From: Sphingomonadaceae bacterium OTU29LAMAA1
GTDB lineage: Bacteria > Pseudomonadota > Alphaproteobacteria > Sphingomonadales > Sphingomonadaceae
NCBI GenBank assembly: GCA_024072375.1
Contig: CP099617.1
Span: 2,274,001 to 2,338,000, forward strand
Direction of reading: 5' to 3'
Length of the DNA stretch: 64,000 bases
Below are positions 26,923-35,243 of this stretch, piece after piece. Positions within the stretch are counted from its first letter, which is position 1. Each line of letters starts with the position of its first letter. The notes below the pieces were generated by a model. The model was not told the DNA's origin and did not search any database. It saw only the letters and a list, made by a program, of their open reading frames with translations. Both the position numbers and the translations under genes were made by a program.

Positions 26923-27093
26923 TCAGGCCATGACGACGTCGGACACCTGCAAGCCCTCCACCGTCGGCACGAAATCTTCCGGCGCGATCGGGATCACCAA
27001 TCCGTGCAATTGCGCAGCCGCCCAGGCGATGTGTTCGTCCATTCCCTTCATCGCCAGCAGCACCGCCGCCTGATCGAGACACCATCCGGCAGA
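26923..27093 (-). pseudogene. Possible C-terminal gene remnant
   Basis: On the - strand a frame is open from 27093 to a stop at 26923. Its sequence (LDQAAVLLAMKGMDEHIAWA, then LHGLVIPIAPEDFVPTVEG) has the composition of a real protein end, unlike its surroundings. From its ATG at 27051 it would encode only 42 residues, with no ribosome site. I do not recognise the family. A decayed fragment is more likely than a functional microprotein. The rest of the gap (26648-27298) holds the tandem octamer and a weak GTCCC-TGA-GGGAC hairpin at 27260-27272. Confidence 0.3.
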
Positions 27094-27298
27094 TTAGCGA
27101 ACTGCAACCTCCCTTTCCTCGGCGGCGACTGGAGGTAGCGCACGGCCAGTACCGGACGGAAGCTGCCGATGTGTCGCCAACCCGAACCAGGTATCGACGA
27201 TGCCACCGGATACCGGACCGTGGGGGTCTTCCTGCGTTCGATTCAACCGATAATAACGGGTCCCTGAGGGACGGTACGAACCACGATCTGCTGGAGCA

Positions 27299-28297
27299 TC
27301 AGGATGCGCCGGGTATGGGCGAACGCGGCACCAGCGCGCTGACGAAGCCGATGACGTGCAACGCCGGTGCGTTCAGTCCGAATGGGCCGACGTAGACGGT
27401 CTTGCCCGCATCCGTCGCGGTCTTGATCGCGGCCTGGTCCTCGGCGGCGAAACGCGCGTTGACCCGCACGTCGGCACCGAGCAGCATCTGCATCGGGATC
27501 AGCGGCAGGATGCCGTCGTTGTCGAGCGGGTCGCCCGTCGAACAGAAGCCGGGCGGTTCGGTGCCCAGTCGCCACCCCTGTGCGCGAAACAGGGCGAACG
27601 ACAGCCATGGCCGCTGGATCTGCACCGACATGTATTTCATCGTAATCCCGGTCAGCTTCGTCGCCGGAGACAGCGGCTGCACGGCCTGACCGTCCGCCGT
27701 CGACAGCAGCACCGCGTCCGTTCCGCCCAACACCGTAAAGGCATTGTCGGCACCACCCTGCCCCAGCAGGTCGATATCAATATCGACGAACCGGTCCAGC
27801 CGGGACATGTCGTACCAGTCCTCCGGCTGCGCGAAGGCAGGATACCAGGATCCGCCGGTACCGACCAAGTCCGCCATCGCAGCCTGCGCGTAGCGTTGTT
27901 CGGCCCCCGCGATGATTTCGCCGGCGAAGCTGCCGGCGTCGGCCGACGCACCATGCAGGACAGCGCCATAGGTGGCCTGCACCGATGATCCGCTGGGCAT
28001 GTAAAACCGTTCGAAGTTCGGCACCGCATCGACCAGATCGCTGAACGCGAACAATGGACGCAGGTCGCCTTCCGGATCGCTGGCCGATCTGCCGCCGGCG
28101 AACAAGGCGGGCGTGATCGGAATGGGGAGAGCGGCAAGTTGCAGCACCGGCTTGGCAGTGCGCTGCGCTCGCTGTGCCGTATCGTCGTGCAGCATGACGG
28201 AGCCGTCGTCGGCCATGCGGTTGCGGAGGCGTGACGGCGCTTGCGGTGCAATGTCGTCGATCGGGATCGTGCGGGCGAACGCCCCGGCGAGATTCAT
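27299..28297 (-). CDS. Unidentified protein A of three-gene operon, shares C-terminal module with protein B
   Basis: A 332-residue protein of unknown function. ATG 28297 follows AAGGAACC. There is no signal peptide. Residues of about 195-325 contain KYMSVQIQRPWLSFALFRAQ, GILPLIPMQMLLGADVRV, NARFAAEDQAAIKTATDAG, VYVGPFGL and LHVIGFVSALVPRSP, which align block by block with the C-terminal part of the next gene upstream. The N-terminal half has no recognisable domain. It is the last gene of the operon, 95 bases after protein B. It may form a complex with B, or the pair may be components of one assembly. No enzymatic motif is visible. Confidence 0.7.
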   Translation of the reverse strand: MNLAGAFARTIPIDDIAPQAPSRLRNRMADDGSVMLHDDTAQRAQRTAKPVLQLAALPIPITPALFAGGRSASDPEGDLRPLFAFSDLVDAVPNFERFYMPSGSSVQATYGAVLHGASADAGSFAGEIIAGAEQRYAQAAMADLVGTGGSWYPAFAQPEDWYDMSRLDRFVDIDIDLLGQGGADNAFTVLGGTDAVLLSTADGQAVQPLSPATKLTGITMKYMSVQIQRPWLSFALFRAQGWRLGTEPPGFCSTGDPLDNDGILPLIPMQMLLGADVRVNARFAAEDQAAIKTATDAGKTVYVGPFGLNAPALHVIGFVSALVPRSPIPGAS

Positions 28298-28392
28298 CGG
28301 CGATGGTTCCTTGGTCGGGCGCACCAGGCACGATCCCGGTGCGGTGATGCGTTCGGTCCCGCCGGCACGATGCCGACGGGAGCGGTATGCGA

Positions 28393-29778
28393 TCAGGCGG
28401 CGGCAGGCGGCGCGAGCGGGGGAGAGGCGGGTATGATCGAACTGATCCAGGCGATCACCTGAAGCCCCTCGAACGACAATTTGCCGCCTGACAGGCTCGA
28501 GGTGAATTTACGATCGGAAGAGCTGTGCGAATAACTGCCGCTGACGCTGAACGGTCCCCATCCGCCGCTTGCCTGGGTCTGCGTTTGTTCGGAGTGGAAT
28601 TTCATGTCTTCGGATCCGAAGTTCGCCTGGATCGTCACGTTGCGGGCAACCACGAACCCGGTCGGCAACAGCGGCATCAGCCCCCGCAGGTCCTCGCTGG
28701 CACCGTTGGAGACACCATGGGCGGCGACACCCGACATGAACCAGTCGCGCATTTCGAATAGCAACGGATTGAGCCAGGGCCGCTTGATCTGGACGAAGAT
28801 CAGCTCGGCATCGAGGACGAAGCTGTCGCTTTCCATATGCGTGTGCTCGTCTTCGGAACTGCCCGACGCACCGCCGCTGGCCGACCACAAGCCGTAGCTG
28901 CCGCCGGCGGACACGGAATAGCTCGATGCTTCCTTGCTTTCCTCCTGCGACAGATTGGAACTATCGAAATGCAGCTTCGAGGGTTGGCAATCGGGCGACG
29001 CCCAATTCGAAGGAATGGCATAGGTCGGCAGGAACGTGTTGAGGCCGTCCGGTGACGCGAGGGAATATTGCGGACCCACCAGCCTTTGCGACTGTTCGAT
29101 CACCGCGGTCAGCGCATCGTTGACCGTCGACGCCAGCGCCTGCTGGGCCAGCTCGACGTCTTCCTTGTAGGCGCGTGTCCATTTGTTCCAGGCCTGATCG
29201 ACGTTGAGCTGCAACCCCGGCTGCACCGCGTTCCATGCGCGCTGGTCTGCCTTGTCACTTAGATCGTAGCCGTTCCGCGCCGCCCGATACCCTCCGACCG
29301 CGGTGATGTAAGCGGCCTGTGCCGCTTCGTAGTCGATGACGGGTGAACTGGGGACGGTGACGGTCTTCTTGTTGTGCCGAAAATCTTCCGTCGTGACCTC
29401 GGTGTTCAGATAGTCGAACGCATCGTCGTAAATCTTCTTCTGCTCTTCATTCATTTTATGCGCCGTGTTTGCCCCCTCTACGATCAACCGGTATGCCGCG
29501 GACGTCGTCTTGCCGGAATCGGACCACAACGCCCCGGTCGTCGGTTGCGCATCGCAGAACATGGCGAACGCCGCGGCGCTGCCCAGATCGCCTTCGGGAT
29601 TCACCGGACTCATCATGTCGTCGAAATCATCGGGGTTCAGAACCAGATTCTTGCCCATCTGGATGAACGTCGTATCTCTGTGCCACGCCGACTCCTTGCC
29701 CGGTGGCGCATAGGTGACCGCGTCGTACAAACGGTCGTAGAGCTGGGCGAGTACCTTGGTTTCCTGTTCAGGCGTCAT
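28393..29778 (-). CDS. Unidentified protein B of three-gene operon, Ser/Gly-rich amphipathic segments
   Basis: A 461-residue protein with ATG 29778 after AAGAGGAGAG. It has no signal peptide. The N-terminal half is helical, with long charged stretches (residues about 100-270). Two Ser/Gly/aromatic segments with alternating polarity follow: SSYSVSAGGSYGLWSASGG (about 302-320) and GGWGPFSVSGSYSHSSSDR (about 415-433). Such strands resemble the membrane-inserting hairpins of beta-barrel pore formers, which is speculative. Between and after them are VQIKRPWLNPLLF, LMPLLPTGFVVARNVTIQ, ANFGSEDMKF and LQVIAWISSIIPASP, homologous to protein A. The function is unknown. Confidence 0.72.
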   Translation of the reverse strand: MTPEQETKVLAQLYDRLYDAVTYAPPGKESAWHRDTTFIQMGKNLVLNPDDFDDMMSPVNPEGDLGSAAAFAMFCDAQPTTGALWSDSGKTTSAAYRLIVEGANTAHKMNEEQKKIYDDAFDYLNTEVTTEDFRHNKKTVTVPSSPVIDYEAAQAAYITAVGGYRAARNGYDLSDKADQRAWNAVQPGLQLNVDQAWNKWTRAYKEDVELAQQALASTVNDALTAVIEQSQRLVGPQYSLASPDGLNTFLPTYAIPSNWASPDCQPSKLHFDSSNLSQEESKEASSYSVSAGGSYGLWSASGGASGSSEDEHTHMESDSFVLDAELIFVQIKRPWLNPLLFEMRDWFMSGVAAHGVSNGASEDLRGLMPLLPTGFVVARNVTIQANFGSEDMKFHSEQTQTQASGGWGPFSVSGSYSHSSSDRKFTSSLSGGKLSFEGLQVIAWISSIIPASPPLAPPAAA

Positions 29779-29827
29779 GCGTCTCTCCTCTTGTGTATCG
29801 TTGATGATGGCGATCAGGCGGCCTGCG

Positions 29828-30367
29828 TCAGGCGACGCGCGGCACGGGCGCCTTCGGACCCTGGAACTTATACGTGACGCCACCCGGCCCTTGCTGGCGC
29901 AGGTACATGCCCATTTCCGACCGCAGATCGGACTTCGCAGTGTTGAAGGTGGCGACTGTCGCCGCGTTGCAAAGGCCGACGATCCGCGCGAGGACGGCGG
30001 GGTCGTCCAGATCGACGATCATCGTGTCGAACGTCGCGAAGCCGACCTTGACGTTCCGCGTCGTCAGCGCATCGAGGCCGGAATTCACCTTCTTGAGCGT
30101 GTCGTAGAACCCGGCTAGCGCACTCGACGGTGCGGCGGCTTCAAGCCTTGCCCGCACGTCGGCGACCGTGGCGCCGTTCAGCGATACCGCAGTGTCGAGT
30201 TCGATCGGCTTGGCAATCGTGATATTGGCCGGACTACCTTGCGGCCAGGTTTGGAAATTCTTCGCGTGCGAACAATCGACCAATATCGTCAGGGCTAGAC
30301 CGGTTTGTTGGATGCTCGTCAACAAGTCCAGCGTCATCACGACCGGACATTCTATCTCACAGGCCAT
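29828..30367 (-). CDS. Unidentified protein C, first gene of three-gene operon
   Basis: A 179-residue protein that I cannot assign. ATG 30367 is used; the sequence starts MACEIECPVVMTLDLLTSIQ. It looks like a compact soluble alpha/beta protein without signal or membrane segments. It leads the operon, 49 bases before protein B. Immediately upstream of its start is a nested set of dyads. It shows no obvious similarity to A or B. Three Cys residues lie in the first 35 positions. Its role could be regulatory, chaperone-like or structural for the A/B pair; nothing in the sequence decides. Confidence 0.7.
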   Translation of the reverse strand: MACEIECPVVMTLDLLTSIQQTGLALTILVDCSHAKNFQTWPQGSPANITIAKPIELDTAVSLNGATVADVRARLEAAAPSSALAGFYDTLKKVNSGLDALTTRNVKVGFATFDTMIVDLDDPAVLARIVGLCNAATVATFNTAKSDLRSEMGMYLRQQGPGGVTYKFQGPKAPVPRVA

Positions 30368-30373
30368 GGTTTT

Positions 30374-30404
30374 CCTTCGAAACTATAGTTTCTTTGTTCG
30401 AAGG
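30374..30404. promoter_or_regulatory. Nested dyad directly upstream of operon C-B-A
   Basis: GAAACTATAGTTTC (30379-30392) is a perfect 14-bp palindrome. An outer pair, CCTTCGAA (30374-30381) and TTCGAAGG (30397-30404), partly overlaps it. It begins only 7 bases upstream of the protein C start, so it overlaps the ribosome-binding region of the - strand transcript. It may be an operator or a translational control hairpin. Confidence 0.5.
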
Positions 30405-30472
30405 CGATCGTAGGCGGATAGTTGGAACCGGGTAAATCCGTCCTTGCCCAGCGATTGATCTAAAATGGCGTA

Positions 30473-30491
30473 TTCTATCTTACAGATAGAA
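30473..30491. promoter_or_regulatory. Strong inverted repeat in the operon C-B-A upstream region
   Basis: TTCTATCT-TAC-AGATAGAA is a perfect 8-bp inverted repeat. A further half-site TCTATCTTG occurs at 30512-30520, and AATGGC/GCCATT flank it at a distance. It lies about 110 bases upstream of protein C in an AT-rich stretch unlike the surrounding DNA. The pattern suggests a dimeric regulator site. The remaining gap (30521-30804) shows no gene. Confidence 0.5.
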
Positions 30492-30804
30492 AGTTTTGCC
30501 ATTTACTTTTGTCTATCTTGTCGAACCGGTACGATATTGGAACCCGGGACGGATTGACAACTGACGATCCCGTTCGAAATCCCTGCTTGGCGACATGCGT
30601 ATTCGCCGTCCGACTCGTCTTTCCCCGATAATGCGGCCTATATCACGATCAGGTCCGATTCGGTTCAACGGTCGCGACGCTTGCGTAACGGGCGGCAAGC
30701 GCCCATCTATGATATTCATACAGTCGCATATCGACGGTTCCCGGCGCGTGTTTCTCGCGCCGTCCGCCTTTCCCTGCCTCTCTTTTCCGCTGACGAGGTG
30801 CCCG

Positions 30805-31050
30805 ATGTCTAGCGACGCTACATTCTTCCGCAAGCAGGCCGATCAGGAGCGCAGCAACGCGTCCGAGGCCAGCCTCGACAACGTGCGCGACCGGTGCGAG
30901 CGTGCCGCCCGTTCGTGGGAGGCGATGGCCGCTCGCGCCGAGCGGACCGAGGCGATGCGCGACCAGCGCGCCGCAGCCACCCGGGCCGCATCCGCGCTCG
31001 CCGAACCCGCCGTTGATACGCTCGCCGACCCGGCTGCCTGCCGGGCGTGA
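30805..31050 (+). CDS. Small conserved-looking charged helical protein
   Basis: An 81-residue protein starting MSSDATFFRKQADQERSNA, with GAGGTG before the ATG. It is almost entirely helical and Ala/Arg/Glu-rich (RDRCERAARSWEAMAARAER), probably an amphipathic or coiled-coil helix. There is no membrane segment or signal. Short proteins of this style are common in sphingomonads, but I know of no function. Its TGA overlaps the GTG of the next gene (GTGA), so the two are coupled. Confidence 0.65.
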   Translation: MSSDATFFRKQADQERSNASEASLDNVRDRCERAARSWEAMAARAERTEAMRDQRAAATRAASALAEPAVDTLADPAACRA

Positions 31051-31634
31051 TCCATAGCCGCGTCACGCCGCTGCGGGGGGCAGCGGCGGCGCACGAGACG
31101 TTGATCCGCGGTGCGACCTTCCTCACCGCGCTGGCCGATCGCCCGGTCATCACCGATGGCTGGCCGAAAGGTCCCGACGCTCGCGTGCGGGCAAGGTTCG
31201 TCGCCAATTGCCTGCGCGAACTCGACCGCTTCCTGCACGGGCTGCTCGATGCACTCGGCGCGTCCGCGGGTCATGTCGTGCGTGAGGATCAGCGCAACAC
31301 CGCCAACAAATTGCGCGATTTCGGCGTGCATCCGCTAGCCGAGCGCGACGATCAGCTGCGCCTGCGCGCGCTCGGCCGGTCCAGCGCATGCCTGATCCAT
31401 TGCGATGGCTGGGTGCGCCGTCCGGATGTCGCCGGGGGCGACGTCATGACCGCGGGGTGGACGGGTAACACCGGGGTCGACCTCCGCCGCTATCCCCTCG
31501 GCGCGCGGCTCGCGCCGGGCCGGGACGAGTTGATCGACATCTGCCGGTTCTACGATCGGCTGGGCGACCGGCTGATCGTTATGCCGCCGAATGCCGCAGC
31601 CGCCGGCATGTCAGCAGCCCTGCCAGCGCGCTGA
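31047..31634 (+). CDS. Hypothetical protein coupled to the preceding small gene
   Basis: A 195-residue protein of unknown function. The GTG start at 31047 overlaps the previous stop. A helical N-terminal half (LIRGATFLTALADRPVITDG, FVANCLRELDRFLHGLLDAL) is followed by a basic region with LIHCDGWVRRPDVAGGD. No catalytic motif, membrane segment or signal peptide is seen. Its last 56 bases overlap the converging response-regulator gene. Proximity to the signalling genes might mean a role in the same general stress or phytochrome-type pathway, but this is only positional. Confidence 0.6.
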   Translation: MIHSRVTPLRGAAAAHETLIRGATFLTALADRPVITDGWPKGPDARVRARFVANCLRELDRFLHGLLDALGASAGHVVREDQRNTANKLRDFGVHPLAERDDQLRLRALGRSSACLIHCDGWVRRPDVAGGDVMTAGWTGNTGVDLRRYPLGARLAPGRDELIDICRFYDRLGDRLIVMPPNAAAAGMSAALPAR

Positions 31635-31986
31635 TCAACGTTTCGCTTTCGGCTGGTTTGCCGACCAGCGCGTGATCGCGATACCGTTCGGGAAGATCGT
31701 CGCGGCTGTAACCGGTGACGAGGAGGCACGGGACCCGCATGGCGCGCAGCTGGTCGATCAGCGCATAGCCCCGGTCACCGGCGAGGTTCAGGTCGAGCAA
31801 CGCCGCGTCGCAGCGATACTTGGCCAGCAGCGCCTGCGCCTGAGCGACGCTCGCGACCGGCCCCAGCACACGATAGCCCGCATCGCGCACCGCCTGCGCG
31901 ACCATGTCGGCGATCAGCCATTCGTCCTCGACCACCAGCACCACCGGCCCGGCGGCCGAAGCCATGTCGTCTGGCGCGTCCGCCAA
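31579..31986 (-). CDS. Single-domain response regulator
   Basis: A 135-residue CheY-like receiver with no output domain. The acidic pocket is VVEDEW (Glu20/Asp21), the phosphoacceptor is Asp65 in ALLDLNLAG, followed by LLVTGYS and the conserved Lys in ALVGKPAE. The start is either a TTG at 31986 or ATG at 31965. It follows the CheB/CheR-HWE kinase by two bases and is its probable phosphorylation target. HWE kinase and single-receiver pairs are common in Alphaproteobacteria. The 3' end overlaps the converging hypothetical gene by 56 bases. Confidence 0.88.
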   Translation of the reverse strand: MADAPDDMASAAGPVVLVVEDEWLIADMVAQAVRDAGYRVLGPVASVAQAQALLAKYRCDAALLDLNLAGDRGYALIDQLRAMRVPCLLVTGYSRDDLPERYRDHALVGKPAESETLISALAGLLTCRRLRHSAA

Positions 31987-31988
31987 AT

Positions 31989-34900
31989 TCAGCGTCCGCC
32001 GGTCGGCCGGGGCGACGCCGTATTGCCATCCTTGTCATCGAAACGCAGCGACAGCGCCAACCCCTCGGGGCGGAAGTCGACCGTCGCTACGCCGCGCAGA
32101 TTGTAGCTCGCCTCGTTACGGACCAGCTGCATGCCGAAACCCTCCCGTTCGGGCGCAGTGCATTCGGGACCGTCGCGCTCGCGCCAGTCGAGGCGTACGG
32201 CGTCGCCGCCCCGTTCATCACCAGCATTGGCGCGTTCGGTGAACAGCTCGACCCGCCCCTGATCGATCGACAATGCGCCGTATTTGGCGGCGTTGGTGGT
32301 CATCTCGTGCAGGATCATCGCTACCGACAGCGCCGATCGCGGCCCCAGCATCACGTCCTCACCCAGAAACGCGACGCGATCGATCCCGAACGGTTCCAGT
32401 TCCCGCGTCGCCAGATCGCGCAGCTGCACGGTCCGCCACGCATCGCGCGACAGCAATTCGTAGGCCCGCGTCATCGCGCCCAGCCGCCCTGAGAAGGCGC
32501 CATAAAATTCGTCGAGGTCGCGAGCATTCCGCTGCGTCCGGCTGGCGATCGCGGCGACCACCGCAAGCATGTTCTTCACCCGATGGTTCAGTTCGGCGAT
32601 CAGCACGCGCTGATGCGCCTCCGCCTCCGCCAGGCCGGTGACGTCCATCACCGTCACCGCGACGCCGGTGGTCGCGCCGTCGCCGTCGCGATACGGCATG
32701 ATCCGCGCCAGATAATGGCTAGTCCGCTCCACCCCTGCGACCTGCCGCTCGACCGGCCGGCCGGTGGCCAGCACCTGTTGCAGGTCGGTCACCAGCTCGG
32801 GGAATTCCAGCCGAGTGGACAGATCGGTCAACGGCCGGCCGCGATCGCCGGGCAGGATCGTGAAGATACGCGTCGCGGCCGGCGTGAACATGCGGATCAC
32901 CAGCTGCCGGTCAAGGAAGATCGTCGCGATATCGGTCACCTCGAACAGGTTTTCGAGGTCGGCGTTGGCGTGATCGAGCGCATCGACCTTGTGGCTGAGT
33001 TCGGAATTGACCGTGTTCAGCTCCTCGTTCAGCGCCTGCAATTCCTCCTTGCTGGCCTCCATCTCCTCGTTGGTGGATTGCAATTCCTCGTTGACCGAGA
33101 CGAGTTCCTCGTTGGAGGATTTCAGCTCCTCCAGCGCGGTCTCATATTCCTCGATCATCGATTGCAATCGCTCGCGCGTCTCGCGCAGCTCGCGCTCGAT
33201 CTGGTAATTCGCCTCGTCGCCATGCGGACGCAGCCGCGCCTGTTCGGGGGTCAGCGTCGGCCCGTAATCCTTGAAGACAATGAGGTAGAGCCGCTCGTCC
33301 GACGCGCCGGTCAGCGGCTCAACGGCCAGCGACAATTGCTGGATACGGCCGTCGTCGTTCTCGAATTCGACACCCTCGCACACCACCGATCGCCCGGTCT
33401 CGATCGCGTCGCGAAACGCGCTGCGCAGGTCGAGCCGCAAACCCTTGCGCGCCATCGCCAGCAGCTGGCGGTTCGGGACGCCCGCCGGTGCCTCGAAATA
33501 CTTGCCCGTCCGCGAAGAATAATAGACGATGTCCCCCTCGCCCGTCACCACGACGTGCGGCGGTGCGTGGCGATCGAGGACATGCAGCTCGACCGCCTGC
33601 CGCAACGGTGCCAGCGGCAGCGTCTTGCCCCGCGTTATACCCGACAGCGGCAACAGCGCAGTGCGGACCCCCGGCACCGCCAGCGGCAGCCGCGGTGGCG
33701 GCCCGCCGTCGTCGCGCGCGCGAAACAGCCGGTGCTTCTTGTCGAGGGGCACGAACAGGTCGTCGAACTGGCTGATCCCCTCCGACGTCCCCAGAAACAG
33801 ATAGCCGCCGGGACGCAGCGCATAACGGAAGGTCGGAATGACCTGATTTTGCGCATCGCTGCCGAAATAGATCAGCAGGTTGCGGCACGAGACGAGGTCG
33901 ATACGGCTGAACGGCGGATCGCGCAGAATGCTGTGCGGCGAGAATATGCACATGTCGCGGATATCCTTCGTCACGACATAGCTGCCGCCATCCGCGACGA
34001 AGAACCGGTTTCGCCGGTCCGCCGATACGCTGTCGAGCAGCGCCTCCGGGTAACGCGCCGCACGGGCCACCGACAATGCGCGATCGTCAATGTCCGTCGC
34101 GAACAGCTGCACCCGCGGCACGTTGCGCAGCGTATCGATATGTTCCCGCATCAGCATCGCGATCGAGAATACCTCCTCGCCCGTCGCGCAGCCCGGTACC
34201 CAGACGCGCACCGTGTCCTCGGCGCTCCGCCCCTCGAACAGCTTGGGGATCACCTGCGCCTTAAGCGCCTCGAACGCATCGGCATCGCGAAAGAAATTGG
34301 TGACGTTGATCAGCAGGTCGCGGAACAGCGCCGAAACCTCCTTGGGGTCCTGGCGCAGGCATTCGACGTACAGGCCGATCGTCTCGGCGCGCGTCACCTG
34401 CATCCGCCGCTGGACGCGGCGCAGGAAGGTCTTGGTCTTGTAGCCGCTGAAATCATGCCCCATCTGCGCGCGCAGCAGGGCATAGATCTCGCTCAGCGAT
34501 TCCGCTTCGCCGCTATCGTGATCCTCGTTCGCCGCCGCGACCGTCAGACCGTCGAGCACCGAAAAGCTGCGCGCGAATTCCTGCACTCGCGCGCCCATGT
34601 CCTGCACCGGCACGGCGAAATCGATCATGCCCGTGGAGATCGCCGAATCCGGCATGTCGGGGTTCTGTGGCGGATTGCCGTCGGCGACCTGCGCCATCGT
34701 CAGCCCGCCGCGCTCCTTGATCGCCTTTACCCCCAGCGTTCCGTCGGAATCGCCGCCGGACAGGATGATCCCGGCCGAAAATTCACGTTTGTCCCGGGCA
34801 AGCGCGCTGAGGAAGATATCGACCGGTTTGCGTTCGCGGGTGCCGGGTCGCGGCGGCACCATCCTCAGGCAGCCGTCGCTGAAGCCCAATACGCCATGCG

Positions 34901-35177
34901 CCGGTAACACATAGACGTGGTCGGGCTGCACCGCGACGCCGTCCGCCGCCGCCTCGACCGGCATCGTCGTCGACCGGCCTAGAATCTCGGGCAGCATGCT
35001 GATCCGGTCTGGACTGACGTGCGTCACCACGACGAAGGCGGCGCCCGTATCGACGGGCATGTCTCCGAACAGGGCCTGAAGCGCCTCGACGCCACCGGCC
35101 GACGCGCCGATGCCGACGACGGGAAAGGGCGGTGGGGGCGTGCTCAGTGTGTGTCTCCACGCGCAGGAGCGGACCAC
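31989..35177 (-). CDS. CheB-CheR-PAS-HWE histidine kinase fusion
   Basis: A multidomain signalling protein of about 1060 residues. The order is CheB-type methylesterase (VVGIGASAGGVEAL, VVTHVSPDR, LSGGDSDGTLG), CheR-type methyltransferase (VWVPGCATGEEVFSIAML, LVSCRNLLIYF), a long coiled coil (repeated SNEELVSVNEELQSTNEEME), a PAS domain, and an HWE kinase domain (ELNHRVKNMLAVVAAIASRT, ILHEMTTNAAKYGALS). It has no receiver and no membrane segment. Such fusions are widespread in Alphaproteobacteria and their methyl targets are usually unknown. The GTG at 35177 is the earliest start, but a slightly later start is possible. It is co-transcribed with the response regulator. Confidence 0.92.
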   Translation of the reverse strand: MVRSCAWRHTLSTPPPPFPVVGIGASAGGVEALQALFGDMPVDTGAAFVVVTHVSPDRISMLPEILGRSTTMPVEAAADGVAVQPDHVYVLPAHGVLGFSDGCLRMVPPRPGTRERKPVDIFLSALARDKREFSAGIILSGGDSDGTLGVKAIKERGGLTMAQVADGNPPQNPDMPDSAISTGMIDFAVPVQDMGARVQEFARSFSVLDGLTVAAANEDHDSGEAESLSEIYALLRAQMGHDFSGYKTKTFLRRVQRRMQVTRAETIGLYVECLRQDPKEVSALFRDLLINVTNFFRDADAFEALKAQVIPKLFEGRSAEDTVRVWVPGCATGEEVFSIAMLMREHIDTLRNVPRVQLFATDIDDRALSVARAARYPEALLDSVSADRRNRFFVADGGSYVVTKDIRDMCIFSPHSILRDPPFSRIDLVSCRNLLIYFGSDAQNQVIPTFRYALRPGGYLFLGTSEGISQFDDLFVPLDKKHRLFRARDDGGPPPRLPLAVPGVRTALLPLSGITRGKTLPLAPLRQAVELHVLDRHAPPHVVVTGEGDIVYYSSRTGKYFEAPAGVPNRQLLAMARKGLRLDLRSAFRDAIETGRSVVCEGVEFENDDGRIQQLSLAVEPLTGASDERLYLIVFKDYGPTLTPEQARLRPHGDEANYQIERELRETRERLQSMIEEYETALEELKSSNEELVSVNEELQSTNEEMEASKEELQALNEELNTVNSELSHKVDALDHANADLENLFEVTDIATIFLDRQLVIRMFTPAATRIFTILPGDRGRPLTDLSTRLEFPELVTDLQQVLATGRPVERQVAGVERTSHYLARIMPYRDGDGATTGVAVTVMDVTGLAEAEAHQRVLIAELNHRVKNMLAVVAAIASRTQRNARDLDEFYGAFSGRLGAMTRAYELLSRDAWRTVQLRDLATRELEPFGIDRVAFLGEDVMLGPRSALSVAMILHEMTTNAAKYGALSIDQGRVELFTERANAGDERGGDAVRLDWRERDGPECTAPEREGFGMQLVRNEASYNLRGVATVDFRPEGLALSLRFDDKDGNTASPRPTGGR

Positions 35178-35243
35178 GCCTGCGCTCTGTTTCGCCTGTC
35201 GTAAGCCTCCGCACCCGCATCGGCAATCATCTGGATGAAGTCG

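Noticed and set aside
31047..31634. Possible anti-sigma or phytochrome-partner role for the hypothetical gene near the kinase
   Set aside because: Position alone suggests it; no NepR, PhyR or related motif is present.
32583..34907. 774-codon + strand frame opposite the CheB/CheR kinase
   Set aside because: The opposite strand encodes well-known domains throughout; this frame has none.
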